DNA of 32,688 nt, taken from assembly GCA_903826635.1 (NCBI GenBank), contig CAIKFI010000088.1:1-32688 (forward strand), read 5' to 3'. Below are positions 1 through 13,780 of this stretch, one piece after another. The notes under the pieces are model-generated. The model searched no databases. It saw only the letters and a list, made by a program, of their open reading frames with translations, and had not been told where the DNA came from. The number at the start of each line of letters is the position of its first letter. The stretch's first letter is position 1. The translations under genes were made by a program, and so were the position numbers. The DNA comes from an uncultured Spartobacteria bacterium. GTDB taxonomy: Bacteria > Verrucomicrobiota > Verrucomicrobiia > Chthoniobacterales > UBA6821.

Positions 1-2
1 CT

Positions 3-587
3 ACACTGCATTTTGGACATGGCCGTTCAGAGGGAGCAAATCGACTTCATGAGGCACTTGAACGCGCGCTTCATTCCCCGCTGATGAAAGAAAAAGGGGG
101 AAGGTCGGTAATCGGCGACGCACGCATGATCCTGCTTTTGTTACGGGGTCCCAATGACCTTTCGTTTGCCGAGATGCAGGTTGCTGTTGAGGACATCGAA
201 AGGATGGCAGGGAAAGGTTGCGTGGTTAAGGTGGGGGTCGACACGACCGCAGAGGCCACTGCTGGACTGGAGGTTTTCATCATGGCTGCGAGCGATCGGT
301 CTGAACTTTCCTTGGAGAGGAAAAGCCCGGAGGAGGTGGCCCGTGATGCGTCTCCGGCTACGACGGTTTCGATTCGCACGAAAAAGGAAACGAGTGCCAA
401 GAGCAAACTGACAACGCCCGCTGCCAAATCAACCGCAACCTACAACCAGACTCAGGGAATGTTCGAACTCAACCCCTACCAACGTGGTCGCTTTGACAAG
501 AGCGAGCCCACGATTTTCGATGGAGAGGACCTTGATGTCCCGACTTTCCTCCGCAGGGGAATCAAACTTGTTTTCCCTCCCAAATAA
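3..587 (+). CDS. ftsZ: Cell division protein FtsZ, C-terminal part (5' end outside window)
   Basis: The reading frame is open from the window edge to a TAA at 585-587, leaving 194 residues of what should be the C-terminal half of FtsZ, the tubulin-like GTPase that forms the division ring. It opens with a FGHGRSEGANR stretch, matching the GxGxAxGENR region after the FtsZ T7 loop. It continues with the beta-rich C-terminal tubulin domain (DARMILLLLRGPNDLSFAE, then a GLEVFIMAAS strand). An Arg/Lys/Thr/Ala-rich linker follows, then a terminal DLDVPTFLRRG peptide, the conserved tail that binds FtsA- or ZipA-type partners. The GTP-binding half lies upstream. The ATG at 84 is internal and is not the true start. 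clpB begins 21 bases downstream, so the two may share a transcript. Confidence 0.9.
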   Translation, partial: TLHFGHGRSEGANRLHEALERALHSPLMKEKGGRSVIGDARMILLLLRGPNDLSFAEMQVAVEDIERMAGKGCVVKVGVDTTAEATAGLEVFIMAASDRSELSLERKSPEEVARDASPATTVSIRTKKETSAKSKLTTPAAKSTATYNQTQGMFELNPYQRGRFDKSEPTIFDGEDLDVPTFLRRGIKLVFPPK

Positions 588-608
588 ATTGCCCCGATCA
601 AAAATCAC

Positions 609-3179
609 ATGAGACCCGATAAATTTACAACGAAGATGCAGGAGGCTTTCAACGGAGCCATTGAAATTGCATCAGGCTTGGGACAGCAGGAACTGAGCGA
701 CGATCACTTCATGCTCTCGTTGCTCGCCCAAAGCGAGGGGCTCACCAAGCCATTACTGGAAAAAATGGGGGTCCAGATCTCCTCCTTCACGTCGAGATTG
801 GAGTCTGCCGTCGCAGGGCTTCCAAAAGTGCATGGGGGAGCGCAACCATTCGTTGGCAACGAACTTCGCGGAACGATTGATTCCGCCGAGCGCGAGATGG
901 GAAAACTCAAGGACGAGTTTCTCTCGGCCGAGCACTATCTCCTAGCTCTCAGTCAGGAGAAGAGCTCTCTCGCCAAACTCCTTCAGGAAAGCGGGGTGAC
1001 GCATCAGAGATTGATGAAAGCCCTTGTCGAGGTTCGCGGGAGTCAGCGGGTCACCGACCAGAATCCGGAGGGAAAATACCAGGCTCTCGAAAAATACGGA
1101 CGAGACATCACTGAGTTGGCCCGAAAGGGGAAGATCGACCCTGTGATTGGCCGGGATGAAGAGATCAGGCGCACCATGCAGGTTCTATCGCGCCGCACCA
1201 AAAACAACCCCGTCCTCATCGGTGAACCCGGAGTCGGCAAGACGGCCATCGTCGAGGGATTGGCGCGGCGAATCGTCAGCGGTGATGTGCCAGAGTCTTT
1301 GAAGAACAAGAGGGTGGTGGCCATGGACATCGGTTCCATGGTCGCGGGGGCAAAATTCCGCGGAGAATTTGAGGATCGTCTGAAAGCTTTCCTTAAGGAA
1401 GTCACCTCTTCCGAGGGAGAGATCATTCTTTTCATCGACGAACTTCATACCATTGTCGGGGCGGGAGCCGCAGAGGGATCGATGGATGCCTCCAATCTTC
1501 TCAAGCCTCAACTTGCACGAGGGGAACTCCGCACCATCGGTGCCACGACACTTGATGAATACCGTAAGTATATCGAGAAGGATGCGGCTCTGGAAAGACG
1601 CTTTCAGCCCGTGATGGTGAAAGAGCCGAGTGTTGAGGACACGATTGCGATCCTGAGAGGGCTCAAAGAGCGTTACGAGGTGCATCACGGAGTTCGCATT
1701 CAGGATGCCGCACTTGTTGCCGCCGCGATCCTCTCGCACCGTTATATTTCCGACCGATTCCTTCCCGACAAGGCTGTTGATCTAATCGACGAGGCCGCTT
1801 CGCGATTAAAGATCGAAATTGAATCGATGCCTACGGAGATTGATCAGATGGAGCGCCAGATCATGATGCTCGAAATGGAAAAACAGGCCCTTCGCAAGGA
1901 GAAGGATGCCGCCAGCAAAGAGCGGTTCGCAAAACTCGAGAAAGAACTGGCATGTCTCAAGGAGACGGGTGCAGGTCTCAAGGCCCGTTGGCAGAAAGAG
2001 AAAGAGGAGATCGGCAAGTCGCAGAAAATCAACGAGCAGATCGAACAGCTGAAAAATGAACTCCTGATCGCCCAGCGACAGGGAGATTTCGCAAAAGCCA
2101 GCGAGATCCAATACGGCAGCATACCCGAGTTGACATCAAAGCTTGAGGCTCACAACTTGAAGCTGGCTGAGAGCGGACAATCCTCACTTCTTAAGGAAGA
2201 GGTCACCGAGGAGGATATTGCCAAGGTTGTTTCCGTCTGGACTGGCATTCCTGTTTCCAATCTCCAGGAGGGTGAACGCCAGAAACTTGTCAGGATGGAG
2301 GAGCGCCTGATCGAGCGTGTCGTGGGACAGGGGCAGGCCATCAAGGCCGTCTCGAATGCAGTGCGCCGTGCCCGGGCAGGGCTACAGGAGGAGAATCGTC
2401 CCATTGGTTCCTTCATGTTCCTGGGTCCGACCGGTGTCGGGAAGACCGAACTTTCCAAAGCCCTGGCAGAGTTCCTCTTCGATGATGAAAACGCCATCAT
2501 CCGGATCGACATGTCCGAGTATATGGAAAAGCACACGGTTGCGCGCCTGATCGGGGCACCTCCCGGATATGTCGGCTATGAGGAGGGTGGACAACTTAGT
2601 GAAACCGTGCGACGAAAGCCCTACTCGGTCGTTCTCTTCGACGAGGTGGAGAAGGCACACGGGGATGTCTTCAACGTGCTCCTGCAGGTTCTTGATGATG
2701 GTCGGATTACCGATGGTCAGGGGCGCACCGTCGATTTCAAGAACACGGTTCTGATCATGACAAGCAATCTAGGGAGTCAGTATATCATGGAGGATCTCTC
2801 CGTTGAGGAGCGTAATAGACGGGTGATGGAGGCGCTGCGCGGGCATTTCCGTCCCGAGTTCCTGAACAGGATTGATGAGATCGTGATTTTCGACCGTTTA
2901 AGCGACAAAGAGATCGGGAAAATCGTCGACATCCAACTTTCCAGACTCCAGAAGCGTTTAGAGGGACAGAAACTCCACCTTGAACTCAGCGACAAGGCCC
3001 GTGCCTATCTGGCCAAGGAGGGATATGATCCCGCCTACGGAGCCAGGCCTCTCAAACGAGTCATCCAGCACAGGATCCTTGATCCGCTTAGCCTGGAGAT
3101 CCTTGATGGGAAAATTCATGAAGGCCAGACAATCAAGGCCGACGTCTCGGGTGGTGAACTCGTCTTCAAGACAAAGTGA
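609..3179 (+). CDS. clpB: ATP-dependent disaggregase ClpB
   Basis: This 856-residue Hsp100 protein pulls polypeptides out of aggregates together with DnaK. The domain order is complete: N-domain (about 1-145), first AAA+ module with Walker A GEPGVGKT (205-212) and Walker B ILFIDE (D277/E278), arginine pair in ALERRF (about 328-333), a coiled-coil middle domain (about 405-525) that marks ClpB rather than ClpA/ClpC, and second AAA+ module with GPTGVGKT (606-613). The length is normal for ClpB. The start [13 protein letters not shown] matches the family start. No Shine-Dalgarno sequence precedes it, and no CIRCE operator is visible in the 21 bases after ftsZ, so a heat-shock promoter would have to lie inside ftsZ. 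The Smr-domain gene follows after 3 bases. Confidence 0.98.
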   Translation: MRPDKFTTKMQEAFNGAIEIASGLGQQELSDDHFMLSLLAQSEGLTKPLLEKMGVQISSFTSRLESAVAGLPKVHGGAQPFVGNELRGTIDSAEREMGKLKDEFLSAEHYLLALSQEKSSLAKLLQESGVTHQRLMKALVEVRGSQRVTDQNPEGKYQALEKYGRDITELARKGKIDPVIGRDEEIRRTMQVLSRRTKNNPVLIGEPGVGKTAIVEGLARRIVSGDVPESLKNKRVVAMDIGSMVAGAKFRGEFEDRLKAFLKEVTSSEGEIILFIDELHTIVGAGAAEGSMDASNLLKPQLARGELRTIGATTLDEYRKYIEKDAALERRFQPVMVKEPSVEDTIAILRGLKERYEVHHGVRIQDAALVAAAILSHRYISDRFLPDKAVDLIDEAASRLKIEIESMPTEIDQMERQIMMLEMEKQALRKEKDAASKERFAKLEKELACLKETGAGLKARWQKEKEEIGKSQKINEQIEQLKNELLIAQRQGDFAKASEIQYGSIPELTSKLEAHNLKLAESGQSSLLKEEVTEEDIAKVVSVWTGIPVSNLQEGERQKLVRMEERLIERVVGQGQAIKAVSNAVRRARAGLQEENRPIGSFMFLGPTGVGKTELSKALAEFLFDDENAIIRIDMSEYMEKHTVARLIGAPPGYVGYEEGGQLSETVRRKPYSVVLFDEVEKAHGDVFNVLLQVLDDGRITDGQGRTVDFKNTVLIMTSNLGSQYIMEDLSVEERNRRVMEALRGHFRPEFLNRIDEIVIFDRLSDKEIGKIVDIQLSRLQKRLEGQKLHLELSDKARAYLAKEGYDPAYGARPLKRVIQHRILDPLSLEILDGKIHEGQTIKADVSGGELVFKTK

Positions 3180-3182
3180 GGG

Positions 3183-3530
3183 ATGCCGCTGCTTCGTGAA
3201 GTCACGATCAAGGAGGGATTGCCCACGCTTGAGGAGGCGAAGAGAAGGCTCCTTCTCGAGGTGAGAAAGTGCCATGGTGAGGGGATCAGCGTCCTCAAGA
3301 TCATCCATGGCTATGGTTCCGGGGGCAGGGGAGGGGTTTTGCGGACCGGATTGAGAAAAGCTTTTGCAGAGTATCAGCGAGACGGAGACATCCTGGGCTA
3401 TGCCTCGGGAGAAGACTTTTCCATCTTTCACGCCGTTTCCCTGGAGATGATCGGTGCTGCTCCCGAACTCCGCACGGATCGGGATTTGGAGCGCTCCAAT
3501 CCCGGGGTCAGTTTTCTCTGGATTCAGTAG
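3183..3530 (+). CDS. Small Smr-domain protein
   Basis: This 115-residue protein consists largely of one Smr (small MutS-related) domain. The diagnostic segment is VLKIIHGYGSGGRGGVLR (about residues 38-54), which carries the HGxGxG motif (H42) seen in MutS2 C-termini and free-standing Smr proteins, where it supports nucleic-acid binding or nicking. The usual N-terminal DLHG motif is absent. The equivalent position reads TIKEGLPTLEEA, so catalytic competence is uncertain. It starts 3 bases after the clpB stop and probably shares its transcript. It converges with the OsmC gene, only 9 bases away. The exact function is unknown; the family assignment is fairly secure. Confidence 0.8.
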   Translation: MPLLREVTIKEGLPTLEEAKRRLLLEVRKCHGEGISVLKIIHGYGSGGRGGVLRTGLRKAFAEYQRDGDILGYASGEDFSIFHAVSLEMIGAAPELRTDRDLERSNPGVSFLWIQ

Positions 3531-3539
3531 GGGAGAGGC

Positions 3540-3950
3540 TCACCCGACCCATCGGAATTCGACCGATGAGTCAATTTCCTGGGAGAGGCTCTGTTTCACC
3601 GGACAGGCTTTTGCAGCATTCTCCAACATGGCTCGCTGTGGGTGGTCAGCGGGAAGTGGAATCGACATCACCGAGCGTAGGGCGATAATGCGTCGAGGCA
3701 GATCAGCACTCATCTCCTTGCCGATCGAGACGGTGGTGCCATTGAGGTTGATCCCGTGACGCTCTGCTGCTATCCCCATGACCGTCATCATGCAGTTGGC
3801 CACCGCAGTGGCCACCAGATCCGTCGGCGAAAAACTCTCTCCCTTGCCATGATTGTCTAGGGGAGCATCGGTCATCAGTTGGATGCCTGAGGGCCCGTGG
3901 ATTGCGTTACAGCGGAGGCCACCCTCATAGATGGAAGTGATCGTTACCAT
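3540..3950 (-). CDS. OsmC/Ohr-family peroxidase-like protein
   Basis: This 136-residue protein has the OsmC fold, whose members reduce organic hydroperoxides through two redox-active cysteines. C53 sits in the ATAVANCMMT helix and C116 in ACPVKQSL, the usual spacing for this family. The N-terminus contains the substrate-pocket strand (GPSGIQLMTDAP) and the conserved SPTDL turn. It looks closer to the YhfA-like OsmC branch than to Ohr, but that is a judgement from sequence style. The ATG is not preceded by a Shine-Dalgarno sequence; a promoter-like pair lies so close that transcription could begin at the ATG itself. It is convergent with the Smr gene. Confidence 0.9.
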   Translation of the reverse strand: MVTITSIYEGGLRCNAIHGPSGIQLMTDAPLDNHGKGESFSPTDLVATAVANCMMTVMGIAAERHGINLNGTTVSIGKEMSADLPRRIIALRSVMSIPLPADHPQRAMLENAAKACPVKQSLSQEIDSSVEFRWVG

Positions 3951-3956
3951 ACGGTA

Positions 3957-3984
3957 AAAGTAGCATCCCTTGGAACGACCGCAA
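3957..3984 (-). promoter_or_regulatory. Candidate promoter of the OsmC gene, possibly leaderless
   Basis: Minus strand: TTGCGG (3979-3984), a 16-base spacer, then TACTTT (3957-3962). The A of the start codon (3950) lies 7 bases after the -10 element, where transcription would normally begin. The match to the sigma-70 consensus is moderate (3/6 in each hexamer). Confidence 0.35.
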
Positions 3985-4070
3985 AGAATTCAGAGTGAGA
4001 GGTGACATTCAGTAGCGCTTCGGTATGCCTCATCTTCATCCCCGGATCGGTGCGAATTCCATGATCTTCT

Positions 4071-4109
4071 AAAAATGGAGCGGGGAGGCCCCTTTCGGAG
4101 ACTCCCCGC
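4071..4109 (-). terminator. Rho-independent terminator of rnpB
   Basis: Minus strand: an 8-bp GC-rich stem GCGGGGAG (4102-4109) with CTCCCCGC (4080-4087). It continues after a mismatch as CTCC/GGGG around a GAAA tetraloop. After TCCA it runs into five Ts (4071-4075). It lies directly after the RNase P RNA 3' end. Confidence 0.85.
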
Positions 4110-4541
4110 ATTTGCGACGGCTGTAAGCCGGATTCTGTCAGGCTGGATTGCTCCAGCTTGGATGGTCATTTCTCTCAGGATTCTCCGGCGAACCGGATCC
4201 TCCCGCCCGTCTTACGACGGGTGCGACGTTACCCGGGGTCCCGCTTGACCGATGGTCTTGCATCGAGGCCGGTTACCTCTTCCCCTGTTCTGTCTTGCAC
4301 CGCATAGGGTTTTTCGTGCCCCCGTGCTCACGCATGGGGCGGTGGGCTCTTACCCCGCCTTTTCACCCTTACCTCTGATCAACCCTCCCTGCGGAATTTT
4401 GACCAAAGGCGGTTTGTTTTCTGTGACACTTTCCGTCGACAGGGACTTTCGTCCCGGCCTCCCGCATGTTCTACGCGGTATGCCACCGTGTGGTGTCCGG
4501 ACTTTCCTCCAGGAACTCTCCCAGCGACCATCCGCCATCAC
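4110..4541 (-). ncRNA. rnpB: RNase P RNA, bacterial type A
   Basis: This is the catalytic RNA that trims tRNA 5' leaders. Read on the minus strand it carries the conserved P4-forming blocks: GAGGAAAGTCCGGACACC near the 5' end (about 4494-4511), ACAGAAAACAAACCGCC in the middle, AGGTAAGGGTGAAAAGG with GGTAAGAGCCCACCG, and the 3' block ACAGAATCCGGCTTACAG. The ends can be placed by helix P1: GUGAUGG (4535-4541) pairs with CCGUCGC (4114-4120), allowing G-U pairs. A promoter ends 7 bases before 4541 and an intrinsic terminator follows the 3' end. The gene lies just downstream of uvrA on the same strand but has its own signals. The length (about 430 nt) is typical of type A. Confidence 0.96.
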
Positions 4542-4547
4542 GTACAG

Positions 4548-4576
4548 AATCTAGATGCGAAACTTACAAGAGGCAA
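4548..4576 (-). promoter_or_regulatory. rnpB promoter
   Basis: Minus strand: TTGCCT (4571-4576), a 17-base spacer, then TAGATT (4548-4553). Each hexamer matches the sigma-70 consensus at 4 of 6 positions. The predicted start, 7 bases on, falls at 4541, exactly at the first base of helix P1 of the RNase P RNA. Confidence 0.6.
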
Positions 4577-4640
4577 GGCTCCAACACCTGTTTTAGGAAC
4601 CATGGAGCTTTTCACCGTTGGCCCTAACCGCCAAGGGACT

Positions 4641-10277
<5,637 letters not shown>

Positions 10278-10316
10278 CTGTTGACTGCTAAAATGGAGAT
10301 GTCATCCCGGCAGGGA

Positions 10317-10655
10317 TCACACCGTGTCGCTTGACTTCACACCGGTGGAGTTTCTGAGTTCCTCGGTGCGGAGAAGTACCCGCTGGCGCATGATCTTTCC
10401 AGCCTTGAACTTGACCGTTGCCCTCGAGGGGATCGGGACATCAACGTCAGGTTGGTTGGGGTTGCGACCAACTCGGGAACGGGTCAGACGAACCTCAAAG
10501 ACCCCAAAATTACGGAGTTCAACACCCTCCCCTTTGGAGAGAGCCTCAGTGATATGATCCAGAGTCCTTTGTATCACGTTGAAAACATCGCTCTGGATCA
10601 GTCCAGTTTCATTGCTGATGGCGACCACAAGATCTCGTTTGGTTAGATTGGCCAT
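10317..10655 (-). CDS. HU/IHF-family DNA-binding protein
   Basis: This 112-residue protein belongs to the HU/IHF family of DNA-bending dimeric proteins. MANLTKRDLVVAIS begins the first helix of the dimer body. GVELRNFGVFEVR (44-56) is the family signature. The arm carries RNPNQPD (64-70), with the proline that intercalates into DNA. The frame is open 29 codons further upstream (to 10742), but that extension is not family-like, so I start at 10655. No Shine-Dalgarno sequence is visible. A basic/polar C-terminal tail of about 12 residues follows the usual end. The arm sequence resembles IHF-type proteins, but HU and IHF cannot be separated safely here. It precedes uvrA by 39 bases and could be cotranscribed with it. 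Confidence 0.94.
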   Translation of the reverse strand: MANLTKRDLVVAISNETGLIQSDVFNVIQRTLDHITEALSKGEGVELRNFGVFEVRLTRSRVGRNPNQPDVDVPIPSRATVKFKAGKIMRQRVLLRTEELRNSTGVKSSDTV

Positions 10656-10713
10656 GTTGGTTGGTATGGAAATAATGATTTTCCTCAAAAAGAGGTCGGA
10701 AATGGAATGGGAT

Positions 10714-10742
10714 GTCCTACCCTTGGAATCAGAGAATTGCAA
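10714..10742 (-). promoter_or_regulatory. Candidate promoter of the HU-family gene
   Basis: Minus strand: TTGCAA (10737-10742), a 17-base spacer, then TAGGAC (10714-10719). The -35 matches at 4/6 and the -10 at 3/6. This would give a leader of about 50 bases before the start at 10655. It also explains why the open frame upstream of 10655 need not be coding. Confidence 0.3.
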
Positions 10743-10772
10743 GCATTGATGACAGTATTCCAGGGGTTCGAC

Positions 10773-12491
10773 TCAGAGGCGATCGTTTTGAGCAACATTT
10801 TTTCGCCACGATGAAAGTAACTCCCCCTGAAGTCGGTTCCATTCGGAAACAGCTTGAGGGAGTCTGGCGGTCCAATTTTCGAGACCAACAGCACCCGGCA
10901 CATTGAATCTCAAGTCCGAGGCGAAGAGATCGGTTATCATGGGGATGACGATCCAAGAATTGCAGGCCAGCAGTCCGCCGAGCAAGGTAGCATGGACTTG
11001 GCCAGCAAAGGGCGTCATCGGGTCAATTTCAGGGTGTCCTGCAAACTGAAGCAGTTCCGTCAGGATCTTCCGGCATCCCTCGCCTTCTTCTCCTCCTCGC
11101 CGGACCCCCTCCTGCCATTCCTGCCAGAGGGTGATCAGAGGTGGATGGTCGTGTGTTGCATAGGTTGCCACGGAAATTCTATCGTAGTTATTTCCCGGTA
11201 TCAGGCAGTCGATCCCGTTTCCTGCATCGTGGCGTTCCCACATTGGGATCTTGAAACCTGGAAGCTCCATGTGCCTCATCACGGGACGAACATAAGGCGC
11301 TACTTCGCCTAGGTCCTCGGCAATGAGCCTATGCGGCCCGATTTCCTCGTTTAACAAACTGAGAAGAACCTCTCCATGCTGGCGGTTGTGTTCGCAGTGT
11401 TCGGGGGTGTCATCATCAGTATCAATAAACCCCGGAAGAGTTCCACCCGTGCGTTCCAAGGCCTGCTCTTTTCCAAGTCCTATGAATTCGTGATTGCGGT
11501 TCGGCGGCCAAGGAAAACTATAGATGCGAAAAAAACCGAGCGCATGATCCACGCGAAGCATGTGAAACAGCGATCGGAGGAGTCTCAGGCGACGGCGCCA
11601 CCAAATGAAATTGCCGCGAGCCATGGATTCCCATCTATAGAGTGGGAACCCCCAGTTCTGGCCCCATTGCTCCGTGAAAGGATCGGACTTGAAGACTTTT
11701 TCAGGAGGTGCACCGCAGGAACGGGTTAGATCAAAATCGCCGGGTGCTGCAAAGACATCCGCTCCCCCCGCCGAGACACCCACAGGCACATCCCCGATCA
11801 GGGCGACGCCGAGGGTGTCCGAAAAATCTGAGATCAAGGACCATTGGGAGAAGGCGATCCATTGAATGTATGCAAAGTGAAGCCGTCTCTCTTCAAAGTC
11901 CCGACGCTCCGTGGAGGTGAGTCCAATAAGCCAGGAACGAGCCTCTTCCGCAGTGCGTTGACCACGCGGCCAGGATGAGAAATCCTCATGGCCACCGTTC
12001 CTCTCAAGCAATGCTCTGTAGAGGGTGTAATCGGGAAGCCATGCCGACTGCTGATCCAGAAAATGGGCAAAAAGTTTTGAGCGACCAATCCTTCCGTCAC
12101 CACGGTTAAAGCGTTTCCATGCGGCTTCCAGAAGTTCCCTCTTCAGGGCCTTGACCGCCGCATATTGAACAGGTCCTTTCCTGAGTTCTTCAAGATCGTG
12201 ATGCCCTGTGATCCTTCTGTAGTCACCTGGAGTCAATTCGGGAATCCAGGAGGGATGTGTTGTGATGGTGGTCGGATCAAGCGCAAAAGCACTCAAGACA
12301 TTATAGGGACTGTTATCCCCCCCCGTTTCGTTGACTGGTAGAATCTGGAGAGCCTTGAAGCCGTTTTCGGCAGCCCACGCGATCGCCTCTCGGAGAGCCT
12401 CTGTATCACCGATGCCGAGGTCATGCCGCCCGCGCAGCGCAAACAGGGGAAGCAGGATGCCTGCGATCTTGTGATTGAGGTCTAGGTTCAT
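10773..12491 (-). CDS. malQ: 4-alpha-glucanotransferase (amylomaltase)
   Basis: This GH77 enzyme transfers alpha-1,4-glucan chains between maltodextrins in glycogen or maltose metabolism. From the chosen start the protein has 572 residues. It opens with GILLPLFALRGRHDLGIGD, the family's first strand. GDVPVGVSAGGADVFA (233-248) matches the substrate-binding region. The expected catalytic residues are D315 in RVDHALGF (nucleophile), E392 in AEDLG (acid/base) and D448 in ATHD (transition-state stabiliser). The C-terminal DLFASDLRFNVPG block is also typical. The frame is open to an ATG at 12591-12593 and another at 12540-12542, the latter preceded by a weak AGGGGA. I prefer 12491 because the conserved fold begins there, but a 17-34-residue extension is possible. 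It is divergent from the UPF0173 gene. Confidence 0.94.
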   Translation of the reverse strand: MNLDLNHKIAGILLPLFALRGRHDLGIGDTEALREAIAWAAENGFKALQILPVNETGGDNSPYNVLSAFALDPTTITTHPSWIPELTPGDYRRITGHHDLEELRKGPVQYAAVKALKRELLEAAWKRFNRGDGRIGRSKLFAHFLDQQSAWLPDYTLYRALLERNGGHEDFSSWPRGQRTAEEARSWLIGLTSTERRDFEERRLHFAYIQWIAFSQWSLISDFSDTLGVALIGDVPVGVSAGGADVFAAPGDFDLTRSCGAPPEKVFKSDPFTEQWGQNWGFPLYRWESMARGNFIWWRRRLRLLRSLFHMLRVDHALGFFRIYSFPWPPNRNHEFIGLGKEQALERTGGTLPGFIDTDDDTPEHCEHNRQHGEVLLSLLNEEIGPHRLIAEDLGEVAPYVRPVMRHMELPGFKIPMWERHDAGNGIDCLIPGNNYDRISVATYATHDHPPLITLWQEWQEGVRRGGEEGEGCRKILTELLQFAGHPEIDPMTPFAGQVHATLLGGLLACNSWIVIPMITDLFASDLRFNVPGAVGLENWTARLPQAVSEWNRLQGELLSSWRKNVAQNDRL

Positions 12492-12632
12492 AGGGATGAA
12501 ATTGCAGGTGAAGTCCGGCGATACTCCCGAAGTTTCCTTCATAGAGTGAGTCCCCTGAAGCGTTGGGGCAAGCGATAGCTGCCCGGACATCATCGCCCCT
12601 TGGTTTCGGAGTTTTCAAAGTGTCCTTAGATC

Positions 12633-12662
12633 TTGGCGTGACGGAGAGGTTTGGAACAGAAT
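12633..12662 (+). promoter_or_regulatory. Candidate promoter of the UPF0173 hydrolase, possibly leaderless
   Basis: TTGGCG (12633-12638), an 18-base spacer, then CAGAAT (12657-12662), ending 7 bases before the ATG at 12670. Transcription would begin at or next to the start codon. The -10 matches at 4/6 positions; the -35 is weak. Confidence 0.3.
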
Positions 12663-12669
12663 CCAAGTC

Positions 12670-13350
12670 ATGAAGATCGCCAGTTATGGACACGCTTGTT
12701 TCTCCGTTAATGTCGGGGGAAAGACACTTCTCTTCGACCCCTTTATCACCCCGAATCCGCTTGCTGCAGCCATCGATATCGGTTCACTCAAGCCTGATTA
12801 CATTCTGCTCTCCCATGGGCATTATGATCATGTCGCGGATGTTGAGGTGATCGCAAGATCCAGCGGAGCAACACTCATTGGCAATTATGAGGTGATCCAA
12901 TGGTTTGCTAGGAAGGGACTGGAAAAAGAGCACCCCATGAATTCCGGCGGATCCTGGAATTTTGAGTTCGGGAGGGTCACCTTCACAACAGCTGTCCATT
13001 CCAGCAGCATGCCGGACGGAACCTATGGGGGGCAGGCTGGTGGTTTTTTTGTGGAGTCCACCGAGGGCTCCTTTTATTATAGTGGAGATACGGCCTTGAC
13101 GCAGGACATCAAGCTGATCGCAAGCTCTAGAACCCTCCGCTTTGCGGCACTTTGCCTCGGGGGAAATTTCACGATGGGGGTGGATGAGGCCGCGGTCGCC
13201 GCGGGGTGGTTAGATTGTCAGGAAATTCTGGGTGTTCATTACGACACGTTCCCCCTGATCTCGATTGACCATGAGTATGCCAAAAGGGAGTTCCAAAAAA
13301 AAGATCGTCACCTTCACCTGCTGAAGCCCGGTGAGGAGAGGGTGTTCTAG
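12670..13350 (+). CDS. UPF0173 metal-dependent hydrolase (metallo-beta-lactamase fold)
   Basis: This 226-residue protein has the metallo-beta-lactamase fold of the UPF0173 (YtkL/UlaG-like) group. MKIASYGHACFSV begins the first strands, where the GHAC/GHS histidine is conserved. HGHYDH (49-54) is the metal-binding motif. YYSGDTAL near 138 supplies the bridging aspartate, and GVHYDTFP near 200 the last histidine. Members are predicted metal-dependent hydrolases whose natural substrate is mostly unknown, so I give no specific reaction. The start is the only sensible one; no Shine-Dalgarno sequence precedes it. It is divergent from malQ, and a 430-base gap separates it from rho. Confidence 0.93.
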   Translation: MKIASYGHACFSVNVGGKTLLFDPFITPNPLAAAIDIGSLKPDYILLSHGHYDHVADVEVIARSSGATLIGNYEVIQWFARKGLEKEHPMNSGGSWNFEFGRVTFTTAVHSSSMPDGTYGGQAGGFFVESTEGSFYYSGDTALTQDIKLIASSRTLRFAALCLGGNFTMGVDEAAVAAGWLDCQEILGVHYDTFPLISIDHEYAKREFQKKDRHLHLLKPGEERVF

Positions 13351-13780
13351 AAGGAATTAGAAAAAGGCGTTGACACCCTGCCGTCATCTGTTTCTCTCTT
13401 GATCAGAGTTTCGGTCTTCTAGGCCCTTTCCCCCAAAAAGTCAGGGGCGAGATGATTTGCCAACGAAGTTTTTCGAAATCTTCAAAACCCCAACGCAGAG
13501 AACCCCTAGGAGTGCTCGATCGTTGTCGCAGGAGGTTGACGCCTTGGTCTGAAATGCTAGGGCATGGTCAAACCCGATTGCGGGCGACGTGACATCTCTC
13601 CGGAAATGACAACTTGGAGCATGAGAAGGGATTTCCCCATAGGAATCCAAAGACATCAGTGATGCCGGACACCCGATATGACGAGGAAAACTCCCCTCGG
13701 CAGGAGTCCTGATTGCCCCCAAAACTTTCCAAAAAATCCGGTTCCCAAGACCACTTTTAAAACACCAAATCCATTTTCCC
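13351..13780. other. 430-base gap, probable rho leader
   Basis: I find no convincing gene here. The minus-strand open frame through this gap is a low-complexity shadow continuing into rho. A hairpin lies at 13629-13648: GGATT and CC pair with GG and AATCC around a ccata loop, with one bulged T. A shorter one lies at 13690-13707 (ACTCC/GGAGT). A perfect TTGACA occurs at 13370-13375 and a TTGACG at 13537-13542, but neither has a good -10 at the right distance. A long structured leader is plausible, since rho is autoregulated in several bacteria, but this is inference. Confidence 0.35.

Noticed and set aside
13370-13375. Perfect TTGACA as a rho promoter
   Set aside because: No acceptable -10 hexamer lies 15-19 bases downstream.
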